The notes under the pieces were generated by a model, which saw nothing but the letters and a program-made list of their open reading frames with translations, was not told the DNA's origin and did not search any database. 64,000 nucleotides of DNA from Emiliania huxleyi CCMP1516. Taxonomy: Eukaryota > Haptophyta > Isochrysidales > Noelaerhabdaceae. How positions within the stretch are numbered: position 1 is the stretch's first letter; the number at the start of each line of letters is the position of its first letter. Below are positions 24,559-34,923 of the stretch, piece by piece. The translations under genes and the position numbers were made by a program. Location of the stretch: contig NW_005200982.1 of assembly GCF_000372725.1 (NCBI RefSeq), positions 610,531-674,530 of the forward strand, written 5' to 3'.

Positions 24559-24835
24559 GACACACATACACATACAGACACACAAAACACACCCTGCCCC
24601 AACCTCGAGCGCCCCGCGCCCTCCCGCCCAACGCCCTGCGCCTCACGCCTCGCGTCCCACGCCCGCCCCGCGCCCCGCGCCCCCTCACCTCGCGCCTCAC
24701 GCCTCCCTCCCCACCCTCTCAGGCATTCCTCTCCTCCCTGCTGCTCGCCGACTCCTCCTTCCCCCGCATGTTCGACGACTACCCGTCCTTCAGCGACTCC
24801 TCCCCCCTTGGCGCCAACGTCTACTACAGTACCGG
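24380..24835 (+). repeat. duplicated segment G with (CA)n and an exon-like end, copy 1
   Basis: Contains (CA)n at 24483-24555, then CGCCTCACGCC-type words. After a CCCTCTCAG acceptor-like site comes an open stretch (24723-24800) reading LLLADSSFPRMFDDYPSFSD. The reverse complement of the same series is at 61690-62030, where the peptide reads LLLADSPSPRMIDDYPSFSD. Conservation of the peptide suggests a copied exon of an unknown gene. Confidence 0.7.
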
Positions 24836-25189
24836 GGGACCGTCGCCCTCGGGCGTACTGGCTTGATCCCAGCGGCACACGTCTACAACCCGGCGAGAGG
24901 GGGGCTCACGGGGAAGAGACCGAACTGCCGGCCGGATTACGGACGCCGAGGCCCCGCACGGGGAAGAGTCCGAACGCCTGGCCGGGCAACTAGGTCATTG
25001 AGGCCCCGCCCCTCTCCCGGAAGACGCGCGCCGGCCCGGGTGACTCGCTTGCGAGGTAGATCCCGTTCCAGCCAGAGGCCGCGTGACCACCACAGGGACT
25101 GTCTGGCGCGGGAGGGGAGATATCTAAGCCCAACTCGCCGGGCACGCCGGCGAGGTGACGGTAGATCACCTCTTGAGGATCACCTCCGC

Positions 25190-25335
25190 CAGACGATCAC
25201 TTCCGCGGCCGCTCGTTTGGCGGGCGCGGCAACCGCAAAGACGTGGAAGAACATCGGCCTGTATCGGCGGATCCGCCTGCCCACGGGATCACGGGGAGAA
25301 GACGGGCCTCGTGCTTGCTCCTCCTTTCCGAGCGA
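25190..25335 (-). pseudogene. copy of the 5' end of the GT32-sulfotransferase gene
   Basis: CACTTCCGCGGCCGCTCGTT, GCGGCAACCGCAAAGACGTG and GACGGGCCTC match 38225-38325 in order and orientation. That covers the signal-peptide codons and upstream region of the minus-strand GT32-sulfotransferase gene. No downstream coding sequence accompanies it here. Confidence 0.75.
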
Positions 25336-25862
25336 TCGAGTATGTTACGTAGCCCGTTCTTCGTCGACGTCCTCCGCCCTACGAGTATTTGCATACTTGA
25401 GCACTTGAGCACTTGATAGGGTCGCTTCCGCATGGTACGGGACCCCTCGATCGTCTCGCCCTCCCTCACAGCCTCACTGGTGTGTTCATTGGGGGGGGGT
25501 CATAACAAACACGGTACAGGATCGAGGTGCACGCTGCAGAAGCAGTGTCGTCCCCCCTCTCCCCGGCGGCGATGGCGGTGTGACCGATCGAGCTACAAGA
25601 GGAACTTGTTCAGCAGGATCCGCACAGCCTTGTTTTCGAGCGAGAAGAAGAATACCTTATGGCGCTGCGCGCTGGTCTATGCGCACAGACTTGTCGCCAT
25701 TTTCCGCCCGTTTAGAAAGAAAGTTCTCCGCTCCTCGCTCCGCAGTGCAAACAAAAACAAACTAAAAATCTCTCTCTCGGCAGTGCAACGGCTGCGAGGT
25801 TTTATTGTCTCCATGCCATTCAACACGGGACTGCTAGTACCAAACCTAGAGCCTGGCCGCCG
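25335..25862. other. gap upstream of the GT10 gene
   Basis: No gene supported. It may hold the promoter or an unrecognised 5' exon of the fucosyltransferase. Confidence 0.35.
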
Positions 25863-26898
25863 ATGAGCTGCTGGTACTGGTGCGGCAACGACTGGATCGC
25901 TCGGTGGTGGGGAGAAGTTGTGTTCAGAAGGCCATGTATGCTCCCTCTCATCGCCCAGGGCAGAGACGATCCAGCTGCCGTGACCATCGCAAGTCATGGC
26001 AACGCAGGAGCAGCGGGAACGTGCGGCTCGGATCCCATCCAAGGGCGGGTGATCTATATTGACCCGGAAGCCTTCTCCTTTAGCGTAAACGTCGCTAGCC
26101 CTCGCAACGTGCTGTACCTCGGCCCTCGCAACGTATCGGAGCTAGCCATTCTAGCAACGCGGATGCGCTCCCACTTGAATTTGCACGGCGCGCGCACTAT
26201 CGCAGTGCTGGACTTTGCTGCGACCGTTGGAGGTTACTCAAAAATCGTGGGTCCAGATGCCCCACCGTTTACTCGAACAGCATCAATGCCATTGAATCTC
26301 GACTGGTCAGGGCTACTTGTGCGCAATCCTGTCGCTGCATCTGCATCGTTTCTCGCCTACGCGAGCTCCCACTGCGTCCGCGTAAGAGAGCAAGCCTACA
26401 ACAAGCTCGTGGAGATGGCTGTGGCAGCTGGGACTGAGGTGCCAACAGCGATTGGAGCATGTGCTGGCGATCACCCACACACGAGGGTGATACAAAGAAG
26501 CCGTGCTCTTAGAGGGCACTGGGAGCAGTGGCGTGACAACCGCGACAGGTTTTCGAGGTTCAAATTTGTATTGTGCATGGACACGTGTGGAGAGCAGCAA
26601 CGTTCGCGACTACATGACGGAAAAGCTTCTGGTTGCTTTCGCATCTGGCGCCGTTCCCGTATACTGGGGCAGCGGGGGCGCTGTGTTTGAGATATTTGAC
26701 AACCGCACCTTCTTATACATCGATCCGGCCGATCCCCGCCCAACTTTTCAGCGCATGCAAAGCCTAAACAAGAACTACTCTGCTTTCAAGTACATGGCCA
26801 GTCTTCCTGTCTTTCGAGAAGGAGCGGTCGACAGATACTTCTCGTTGTTTCCATCATACCCACTCGGAGGGAGCGGCGGGCTGGGACGTCGTCTCTAG
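25863..26898 (+). pseudogene. GT10-family fucosyltransferase, frameshifted
   Basis: Two overlapping frames are needed. The first, from ATG 25863, carries GPRNVSELAILATRM, FLAYASSHCVRVREQAYNKL (the family FLAYxNS..C..R motif) and RFSRFKFVLCMD. The second picks up about 26590 with NVRDYMTEKLLVAFASGAVP and VYWGSG, the alpha-1,3-fucosyltransferase donor-binding signature, and ends at the stop 26896-26898. The shift falls in GGACACGTGTGGAGAG (26579-26594); no intron fits. GT10 enzymes move fucose from GDP-fucose to glycans in the Golgi. Either the gene is recently dead or the assembly has a 1-2 base error. An N-terminal membrane anchor is not seen in this frame. The FkbM-like gene starts directly downstream. 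Confidence 0.82.
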
Positions 26899-27887
26899 TG
26901 GACGCTGCAGGGAAGTTCTTGGAAGACACCGCCGTGCCGAGACATCTCATCGTCGCGCCTCCGCCCGCTGCCACCGCCGCTGCGGCTGCGACTGCTGCTG
27001 CTGCGGCGGCGGCGGCGGCTGCGGCTGCCGCTGCTGCCCAGCCAGGGCGGTGGAGACCCAGCTCCGTCGAGACACAGTGGCTGCAACAGTGCTCGTCCAC
27101 TTCAGCGTGCTGCGGCGCATGGACAGCCAAGGTGGAGCGGAGCTTTGCGGCCTTGACTCTCAGGATGACGAAGCCGAAGCCGAAGCGGCTGCAAGGGCGA
27201 GCAAAAGCGCCGCAGGCTTACGAGTCTCACTGGCCTTCCTGGAGTTGTGAGACGCTGGAGAGGATTCCAGACTCTCCTGGGGATGGGCCAAAGTGGTTGT
27301 GCGGAGCAGATGCGATCAGGCCTAAGGACTGCCTCGTGTACTCTGTCGGCTCGAATGGTGAGTCTTCCTTCGAGTTGGCGGTGAAGAAGCGCTGGCCGGC
27401 ATGTGAGGTGTATACAATGGACCCAACACTGAACGCAGTGCGGCGCGAGAAGGCTGCTGTGCTTGAGGCCGCGGGTCATCTCAAGGTCGTTGACATCGGT
27501 CTTGCTGGCGCGAACGGCACCATCACCCTTGGAGGCAGGCAGTTCCCTGTGCTCACACTGGAGTCGCACGTCGAGATGCTCGGTCACAGAAACCGCCGAA
27601 TCGACGTTCTCAAGGTCGACATTGAGGGATACGAATACGAAGCCTTTGCCTCGCTCCAGCCGGGGCTCTTGGACAAGGTGGACCAGCTCCAGATTGAGCT
27701 GCACGGGAGCAGTGACGAGAAAATCGACAGCTTGATCGCAGCAGTGCACGCAGCTGGCTTTTTGATGTTCAACAAAGAGCCAAATGTCCTCGGTTATCTC
27801 TTGGGCGGAGCGTGCGAGGAGTTCAGCTTTATTGGTGCCGCTCACGCGTTCCACTCTTTTCGCGCGTCTCATCCCAGTTGCCGATAA
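26898..27887 (+). CDS. FkbM/Methyltransf_22-like SAM-dependent methyltransferase
   Basis: Open frame ending in a stop at 27885-27887. The usable domain spans about residues 110-325. CLVYSVGSNGESSFELAV is motif I (SAM binding). VYTMDPTLNAVRREKA is motif II, and DVLKVDIEGYEYEAF plus QLQIELHGS are the FkbM/METTL24-type core. Members O-methylate sugars or lipids. The start is uncertain: the frame opens at 26898 with a GTG, and an Ala run (encoded by a GCN repeat, ~26950-27040) precedes the domain, so the real N-terminus may come from an upstream exon or a later ATG. It abuts the GT10 stop in another frame, so the two could also be parts of one spliced transcript. Confidence 0.75.
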   Translation: MDAAGKFLEDTAVPRHLIVAPPPAATAAAAATAAAAAAAAAAAAAAAQPGRWRPSSVETQWLQQCSSTSACCGAWTAKVERSFAALTLRMTKPKPKRLQGRAKAPQAYESHWPSWSCETLERIPDSPGDGPKWLCGADAIRPKDCLVYSVGSNGESSFELAVKKRWPACEVYTMDPTLNAVRREKAAVLEAAGHLKVVDIGLAGANGTITLGGRQFPVLTLESHVEMLGHRNRRIDVLKVDIEGYEYEAFASLQPGLLDKVDQLQIELHGSSDEKIDSLIAAVHAAGFLMFNKEPNVLGYLLGGACEEFSFIGAAHAFHSFRASHPSCR

Positions 27888-28760
27888 CTTCGACCAAAGT
27901 GAAGCTTCCCCAAAGTGGGCCGTCCCAAATGGATGTCTCGGTAAGTTGGGGGGGCGCGGGGGGTCTACGGGGGGTCAGACCAGGTAGGGAGGACCCGCCG
28001 GAGGGGGGCACAGAGTCACGTCTGTATGGATGGCGGATGTAGCCATAACGATATGTAACATGAAGACGAGCCCGGCCCACGGGCGAGTCGCCATCACAGG
28101 CTCGGACACGCGAACCAAGACACGACAGAACCATTGCTCGGACAAAACAGGGATCTGATCGCATTCACAGAATCTCCGCTCGCCTTAGCGAGCGGATGAT
28201 GTGTAGGACCGGGAATTAAGGGGTGTTACAGAGAATTTATTTTAATTGTTTCATGACGAAAAGCCTGTCCGTGCGCGGACCCCGATCGGTGTGCAGTGCG
28301 AGAGTGCAAAATGGGGTCTGACTCCCTCGCTCCTTGTCCTTCTGACGAGCGCCGCGTCTCGGGTGTGCGTGTTACGTAGCAGTTAGCGTGGGTATCACAT
28401 ATAACAGTCGTTTGAACTTGCGGTCCGGCGGGATCGCAACGGTCGGTGAACAATATCACATTTTATTCATTAGTGACCTTTCAAATCTCCTCTGTAAAAT
28501 CTTCAAATCTGACCCCTGAAGATTTTGCCCCTTGAAAATCTTCCAATATCCTCTCCTGAAAAATCTGCCCCTCCCCCTGTAAAATCTGCCCCATGATGAG
28601 TTGCAGCCTCTCCAACGAACCTCTCTCCCCCCACAGATTGTACCCCGCCGCATTAAATCTGAAAAATCTGAAAAATCTTCAAAGCTGAATTTATTTTATT
28701 TTCTCGCCACACCTCACAGATTGTGCAACTAAATGTGGCGCTAAATTGGAGATAAAACAC
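27888..28760. other. AT-richer intergenic gap
   Basis: 28480-28680 repeats AAAATCTNCCCC-like words (AAAATCTTCAAATCTGACCC, AAAATCTGCCCC twice), unusual in this GC-rich window. No gene supported. Confidence 0.5.
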
Positions 28761-28761
28761 A

Positions 28762-28925
28762 CTAAATATGGGCTAAATATGGGCTAAATATGGGCTAAAT
28801 ATGGGCTAAATATGGGCTAAATACGTGCTAAATATGGGCTAAACATGTGCTAAATATGTGCTAAATATGTATTAAATATGAGAGATATGTGATAAATACG
28901 CGCTAAAGTCTCGCTAAAGTCGCGC
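28762..28925. repeat. 11-bp AT-rich tandem repeat
   Basis: Unit CTAAATATGGG repeats about a dozen times. The first half is exact; the array then degenerates (CTAAATACGTG, CTAAACATGTG, CTAAATATGTG) and grades into GCTAAAGTC units. It sits about 150-300 bp upstream of the SET-domain gene start. Confidence 0.9.
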
Positions 28926-29076
28926 TATATACACCAATATACGCACTCGAACACACACTAAATAGCGCACTAAAATATCACTAAAGTGCCACCACCCTCG
29001 CCCAGGACCCTAGGTAGGACCCTCACAGATCAAGACAAAAAATTCATCACGCGCTTTAAAATTCACTTCACACATC

Positions 29077-31298
29077 ATGCCCTCGCCTCCCTCGCCCGAT
29101 GCTTCTGGCTCCGCCTTCCTCGACTGGGCGTCCAGTGCGGGCGTCGCGACATCGGCCGCATTTCTCGTCGAGCCGACTGCCACGGAGGGCTTCGGCGCTG
29201 TCGCCGGAGAACGGGTCAGTGTCGGCGACATTCTCGTTACCGTGCCTCGGGCCTCAGCGCTCGCCGTCTTCAGCCTGGAGGAGGAGATGCGCCAAACGAC
29301 CACTTCGCTGGCGCAGTCACACGCGCTGGCGTACGCCGCGTGCCGCGTTGCGGCCGCGCCGCGCGGGCGGGAGCCGTGGGTTGCGCTTTGGCCAGCGACT
29401 CCCGAGGGGACGTGGGGCGTCGAGGGCGACTCCTGGCGGGCCTTCGACGGCGACGCGTTCCGAGAGCTGCGACGTCTGCACGAGGAGGGCGAGGCCGCAG
29501 CTCGGGCTGCCCACGAAAAGCTGCCGCCTGACATCTCCTGGGAGCGCTTCAAGCTGGGCGTCTCGTTCGTGGCTCTAGATGCGGAATACGGCCAGCGCGC
29601 GAGAGACGCGTGACCGGTTGATTGGGCGGGACACTCACCGTGTCCACTGTATTGGCCCCCAAATCTTTCCGGTCCCCGGGTGGATCGTGATTCCTCCCGA
29701 GGAACGATGGTAGGATCGTGACATCGCGCGCAGCCGATCTGGTCGTGAGCGGCGAGAGGCAGCCTGTGCTGCTGCCGGTGATCGACTTGTGCAACCACCG
29801 CAGGGGCGGCGAGCACAACTGCGCAATCGTCTTTGAGGACGACGCACAAACTACCCTTACTTCACCACGACACGCACGCACACCGGTCTACCTCACCTAA
29901 CCCCGCCTCAGGACGACCACTTCGTGCTGCGATGCGAGCGGCCCATTCAGGTTTGGCGCGCACCGGCTCTTGCACATTGAAAGCCGTGGGGCGCATGCCT
30001 GCCGGGGTGATGTGGAGATACGAGGGTTGCCCCCCTTTGCCACACCACCGTGTGCGTATGGAGAATTACCGTACCTTACCTTACATTCAGGCCGGCGAGC
30101 CGCTGACCATCTCCTATGGGCCCGTTCGGTTTCTTGATCGTGTTTGACGTCGTCAAACACGACGTCAGACACTAGTGTTGAATGGCCGTAGGTCAAAGGA
30201 GAACGCGGAGCTGCTGTACGGGCGCGCCCTTGATCTGCGGGGCCGTGATGTAGAGCTGTGCGCCCACGCGTTGCAACAGTTCATCAGGTACGGTTTTGCG
30301 TTGCGGAGCAACCCGTCCGACGCGGCGCCCGCCTATCGTGCCGGTCTCCGCCGAATCCATCCGTCGACCCTGCCATGCACCCACTAGGCGTTGCTGCGCC
30401 TCCCTCTCGCGCCGGCGGCGGACCCGACGTTTGGCGTGCAGCGCGCCGCCCTGACCCCTCGCGGCATGCTCGACGAGGAGGCGGACGGCCCCTCTCCTCT
30501 CCTCTCCTCTTCTCCTCCCCTCCCCTCCCCTCCCCTCCCCTCCCCTCTCCTCCCCTCTCCTCTCCTCTCCTCTCCTCTCCTCTCGATGCGGACCACACCC
30601 CATACGGTGACATAAATCAAGTCTGACGAGACCTGGCATCGCGATGACCAAGTCTAGCGTTGGCGACTCTTGTGCTCTTGACGCCACACTCAGCACAGAC
30701 ATTCCGGCGGCCCCGGTGCTCGTCTGGACGCCACCGTGTCGCTTGAGAGCGCCGCGCTGCAACAGGACTGCTTCTGGCTGCCTCTCGGCTGGAGTTGCGA
30801 TGGGCCGCGGTGGGCGCCGCTGCTCTTGATGATGCTCCGCCTCGCCGCCGCGAGCAGCACGGCGGAGCTCCTTCCTAGATGCGCAATGCAGATCCCTCGA
30901 TTCCAGCAAGTACTTCAGAAGCGCACCCGATTGAATCCAAGCTGTATTGCTCACTTGCATTCGTAGCACTCGTACTCCCGCGCTGCTCCGAATACAGTGC
31001 CCTCACTTCCCTCTAGGAGCTCATCGCCGCGATGACGGCCGCGGCAGGCGGAGGCGGCGACGAGGAAGGGGAGGAGGCGGAGGCGGACGTGGACATCGAC
31101 GAGGTGCCGGCGCTTGGTTGGTCGCTGCTTGCCGAGGCGTGCGACGCCGATCTGGCAGGCAGCGCGCCGCAAGGCGCGGATGGAGACGACACTGTGCCCT
31201 ATTGGCCGCATGGCGCGGCGAGTGTGGCGAGCGCGGCACGGCGCGACCTCGTCCTAGCATACGCAGAGGTTGCGTGGAGGCGGCGCGACGCTGCTTGA
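29077..31298 (+). CDS. SET-domain protein lysine methyltransferase (SETD3/Rubisco-LSMT type)
   Basis: Nine exons: 29077-29564, 29714-29843, 29912-29950, 30091-30128, 30192-30221, 30288-30321, 30388-30480, 30694-30861 and 31017-31298 (433 residues). All junctions are in frame; introns 2, 5, 6, 7 and 8 use GC donors. The N-terminus has GFGAVAGERVSVGDILVTVP, the opening SET strands. Across exons 1-2 the frame gives KLGVSIVTSRAADL, then LLPVIDLCNH (the NH motif), GEPLTISYGP and ELLYGYGFALRSNPSDA, the conserved SET closing Tyr and post-SET run of this class. Residues beyond ~260 fit the Rubisco-substrate-binding helical domain, although a Glu/Gly-rich loop (~345-370) is extra. Substrate is unknown. 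Intron 1 and intron 8 carry the TAGATGCG motif; intron 4 is nearly all palindromes. Confidence 0.9.
30489..30583. repeat. CTCCT/CTCCCC low-complexity tract in SET intron 7
   Basis: Nearly pure pyrimidine tract on the plus strand made of CTCCT and CCCCT units, lying inside a GC-AG intron (30481-30693). Confidence 0.9.
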
Positions 31299-31986
31299 AG
31301 AGAGAGAAGAGTCGTCCCGCTCCCGGGGGTTGCATCACATGTCCCAATGCCTACCAGTGCAGCCGAGACACGCGAGAGCCGAAAATAAATGAGACTCGAC
31401 TTGCGGAGGAGGTGATCATCTCTCTGTGCACTCCAGGCCCCAAATGACGTGTGAGTGTTAGAGTTGTTGCAAAAAAATCGCGCAGAAGCCGCAGGCCAAA
31501 TGTCGACCAAAGATAGAGTCGCGAGAGCCGATGGGTTTCAAACCGCCGGTTTCTTTTTAGCAATACCAAAACAAGTCTAACACGCTCACACGTCATTTGG
31601 GGCCTGGAGCCCTGTTCACGCGCGCGCGAGACGTGCAGACAGGGTTGCCAGGTGAGAGCGAATGGCGCGGTTCACGCCTCGCACAACACGAGAGAGAGAG
31701 ATGCGCTCTGCATGGTGGGACATGTTTTTCGGCTTCTGTGAGTCAAACCACGCAAAAACCAAGCTTGTCAGGGATGGGTATGGGCATGTTTTGCGAGGAT
31801 GGTGAGCTTTCTGGCCGTCAGATTCTGGCCGTCCGGTGTGAAAGGATTGTTGCTCGGCTGGTTTATCAAGTAAATATAGGAGATACTATACAAAGAAAAG
31901 GGAAGCCGTAGGTTTGACCGATCGGCGTCTCAACCACGATAAAACAATCGTAAGGGAAAGAGCGGCGCCGGCAATTCCGCATACAA
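31299..31986. other. gap with a short inverted duplication
   Basis: CTCCAGGCCCCAAATGACGT (31431-31450) reappears reverse-complemented at 31592-31611, about 140 bp apart. No gene supported. Confidence 0.6.
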
Positions 31987-32498
31987 ATGGGCGGGTCCGT
32001 GCACGGCTTCAAGAGGCCTCGCGACGAGTCGCCCGGTCAGAACAGCGGGCTGCGCGGCGAGTCTCGCTGGCGTGACGAGCCAAGACGGCGTGGCGAGCCG
32101 CGATGGCGCGACGAGCCGCGATGGCGCAATGAGCGCCCGCCGCCGCCGCCATGGTTGGCGCCTCAGCCGCCTCCGGGCGGGTCGTCGCCGCTGCCACCGT
32201 CGCCGAGGACAGGCGATCCGCCACAGTCGCCCTCACGCCGGCCAAATCCGGCAGAAAGGGACGGGCGCCGTTCTGGCGCTTCGCTCGCTCCGCTCGCGTT
32301 GCGCAGCTGGATCTGGCTGGCTACACACCTCGCGGCTTGCACATGAGCAGCGACAGCAGCGACCACAGCAATAGGCAGAAGAAGAAGAAACGGTCCCGGC
32401 ACAAGCGCGCGGCGACAGAACTACCGCCCGCAGAACCGTCGCCCACACCACAGCCGGCGCCGTGGCGGTCACACAGTTCCAACTCGTCGACGGCGTGA
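31987..32498 (+). CDS. possible Arg-rich hypothetical protein (uncertain)
   Basis: An ATG at 31987 opens a frame with the internal repeats RWRDEPRRRGEP and RWRDEPRWRNER, then Pro/Ser-rich sequence. A second frame (to 32498) reads SSDSSDHSNRQKKKKRSRHK, a basic nuclear-type tail. A GC-AG intron could join them, but I could not fix the junction. RD/RE and Lys-Arg tracts suggest an RNA-related nuclear protein, with no recognised domain. It could be chance open frame in GC-rich DNA. Confidence 0.3.
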
Positions 32499-32904
32499 AC
32501 CGCTACCGTGCTGGACAACAGGAGGTCGACGGCACTATCATGCTACATAGGGCCGTCGGCGGCCACATGTACATGTGCAGCTTTGCCCAGCTGACCGACT
32601 ACTCGCGCAAGACTTTCAGAATTGACCGGGAGATTCTCTTCATCTTCAAGACCGGGGTGCACACCAGCCGACAGCCGTCCAGCTGGCACTCAGCTCTCAC
32701 CCCGTCACAGCTCTCAGTAGACATTGTTCGGTAGGAACGCGGTGCGAAAGCGCGACCGAAACAAAGAAACGCGGCGGCTGGCGCTGACCCGTCACCGTCA
32801 CCGCCGCGATATTGCGCGATATAGCGCGATATAGCGCGATATTAGGCGATCATTCACGATATACAGAAGATTCCCTCTACGCTCTAGAGCAGGGATGCGC
32901 TGGG

Positions 32905-32980
32905 TCCTGGGTGCGCTTCTTAGCTCCCCGGCCCTTGGTTTTGAGGTTACTGACTGCACTCCAAGTGCTCCAAGTGCCAG
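32905..32980 (+). repeat. dispersed repeat family B, copy 3
   Basis: GGGTGCGCTTCTTAGCTCCC followed by GACTGCACTCCAAGTGCTCC, as at 5090-5152. A run of GCGATATA units precedes it at 32808-32850. Confidence 0.85.
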
Positions 32981-33251
32981 AGTGCGGCCCCATGCTCCTA
33001 GCACCACCGCAGCCTCACGAAGAGCCGTACGCTCCTGCGAGAGCCTGCGGGCATGCACCCCTCCCACCTCCCAGATACACAACAGAGCTCCAAGTCCAAC
33101 CCGCCCGTGCGCGGCACACACTCTGCCGACTAGCAGGTAGCAGCTGCCATGCAGCAGTTTTGGGTGTGACACGAGGGGAGACACTCGGTGGTCGCGTACG
33201 GACGATGCTGCGCGGAGAACACACAGGCCCGCAGGCGCACTGGCGCCGCAG

Positions 33252-33593
33252 TCACTTCTTTTTTGTTTGTTTCCCTTTGGGCTTGGGCCGCGCCTTGCGC
33301 GTTAGCACAAACTCGCCGAGCTTGTGGCCAACCATCGCCGCCGACACCTTGACCCGCTTGTATTCTCTGCCACTGTGTATGAGGAAGGTCCGCCCAACCA
33401 TGCCGAGCGTGATGAGCGCGCGGCGCTCGCCGACGATCGGCTTGCCGTCATCCGGAGGCAGCGCGGCGGGCATGTTGTACCATGAGCGCACCGGCGGCGG
33501 CCGTAGTGCGCGCGCTGCGGCAAATGGCAGCACGTTGCGCGCCAGCCTCGAGAGGGGTGATGGCGTGAGGGCCAATCTGCACGCCACCAGCAT
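33252..33593 (-). CDS. mitochondrial ribosomal protein uS19m
   Basis: 113 residues from ATG 33593. Residues 1-39 ([20 protein letters not shown] onward) are Arg/Leu-rich without acids, a mitochondrial presequence. The S19 core follows: RSWYNMP, then [40 protein letters not shown] and [21 protein letters not shown] is the diagnostic S19 motif. The protein sits in the small-subunit head near the P site. A nuclear copy of uS19 with a presequence fits transfer from the mitochondrial genome; bacterial-type S19 in plastids is another option. No intron. The frame extends upstream to 33749, but that ATG lacks a targeting-like sequence. Confidence 0.87.
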   Translation of the reverse strand: MLVACRLALTPSPLSRLARNVLPFAAARALRPPPVRSWYNMPAALPPDDGKPIVGERRALITLGMVGRTFLIHSGREYKRVKVSAAMVGHKLGEFVLTRKARPKPKGKQTKKK

Positions 33594-34923
33594 TCTCGGC
33601 GGCACAAAAAGATAACGCCGGCCGCCGAAGGAAAAAAAGAAAACCAGCAACCGCAGGGCGTGGGGCGGTTGAGCATCCCTCCGGGGGCCCCTCTGCGCCG
33701 GGGAGGCGTTGTTGGAGGCTAGGACGCAAGCGTTCGTCGCCCTTTTCAAACTCGGGGCCCACTCCGCTACGCTCCGACCCGAATTTGGATGGAGGGCCTG
33801 AAAAGTTTAAGGTGTTGCTGCGCAAAGGGTGATATTACTATATATAAATATAAGATATAATCGGCCGTCACCTCGTCACCCCGTCACCCGGGTGGGGGCG
33901 CGCGCGCGCGCTCGGATCTCAGAAAATCGGGCCGTCACCCGTCACTCGTCACCCGAAATTTTTTTCGATTCTCTCCTGTTGAGTATATGAGCGACCCAGC
34001 TCGAGGGTTGCTCTTGACTCTGGCCTTTTCGGGTCACGTAGCCACACCTCGCCTCCTCGGTGCGAGTGGCTGCCAGTTCGACTCTGGGGAGGATCGAACC
34101 ATCAACATGGTACCTCCGGTGAGATCTCCCAGGTCGACGGCGGTCTGCGAAGATTTGAGTCCCTTCGTGTGTGAGCTACGAAAAAGATCGAAAATAGTGC
34201 CCAAGGTAACCCGGGGGAACTCGCGTCCCGGAACGCCTGCCCTACCTCGAAACACGGCGGTATCGGATATACAGCAGCAACCTCGTGCTGCGTCGTGGGG
34301 GCGTGTTGAGTATATGAGCGACCCAGCTCGAGGGTTGCTCTTGACTCTGGCCTTTTCGGGTCACGTAGCCACACCTCGCCTCCTCGGTGCGAGTGGCTGC
34401 CAGTTCGACTCTGGGGAGGATCGAACCATCAACATCTCCGTCTACTCGAGTACTCGCTATATGGCTGCAGCCGATCGTACGGCGTGCCACGACGTGCTCC
34501 AGACTGTCAGATTTTCTTTGCCCTCTCTGAAGGCGACATGGAGAGCGGCGGAGAGGAGTCTCAGCCGGCGGCCGTGGAGGAGGAGAGCACGACAGCGGCG
34601 AGTGCGACTGCTCCTCCGACACTCGTGGCGGGTGCAGCGTCTGCCGGCGCAACCCGTGCGCGCAGCGTCCGGGGTGCTTGGCAGCGGTCAACCACAGCGA
34701 CAGTGTGAGTGCGGTGACCTCCTCACGGGCGAGCTCCAACTCGACATCCAAGGCCACCGAGTTGGAGCGCATCCGCATGCTTCGGGATGCGTGGGCTGCC
34801 AGGCACGGCGCGACGCCGTTCCCAAGGGAGTTGTTTTTAGCGGACGAGGTCTCCTCGCAGCAGAGGCTAGCAACCTGGAGAGAGGGATAGTATATGGTTG
34901 TCACGCTTGCGTGTGCCTCGTTG
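33594..34923. other. repeat-bearing gap
   Basis: Holds the shared GCGGTTGAGCATCCCTCCGG block (33670-33700), an AT island TATATATAAATATAAGATA near 33840, and the direct repeats listed next. Open frames at 34484-34888 show no domain. Confidence 0.5.
33979..34432 (+). repeat. pair of ~128-bp direct repeats
   Basis: 33979-34107 and 34304-34432 are essentially identical, from GTTGAGTATATGAGCGACCC to GATCGAACCATCAACAT. About 196 bp of unique sequence lies between them. Each ends in a short palindrome of GTTCGA and TCGAAC. This may be a solo-terminal-repeat pair or a recent duplication; no coding content is between them. Confidence 0.9.

Noticed and set aside
24196-24993. Open frames with long His-Thr or Cys-Val runs
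   Set aside because: They are translations of the (CA)n microsatellite and not protein-coding evidence. The same holds at 42812-42904.
33979-34432. Possible CRISPR-like repeat-spacer pattern
   Set aside because: Only two 128-bp repeats, in a eukaryotic setting, without cas genes.
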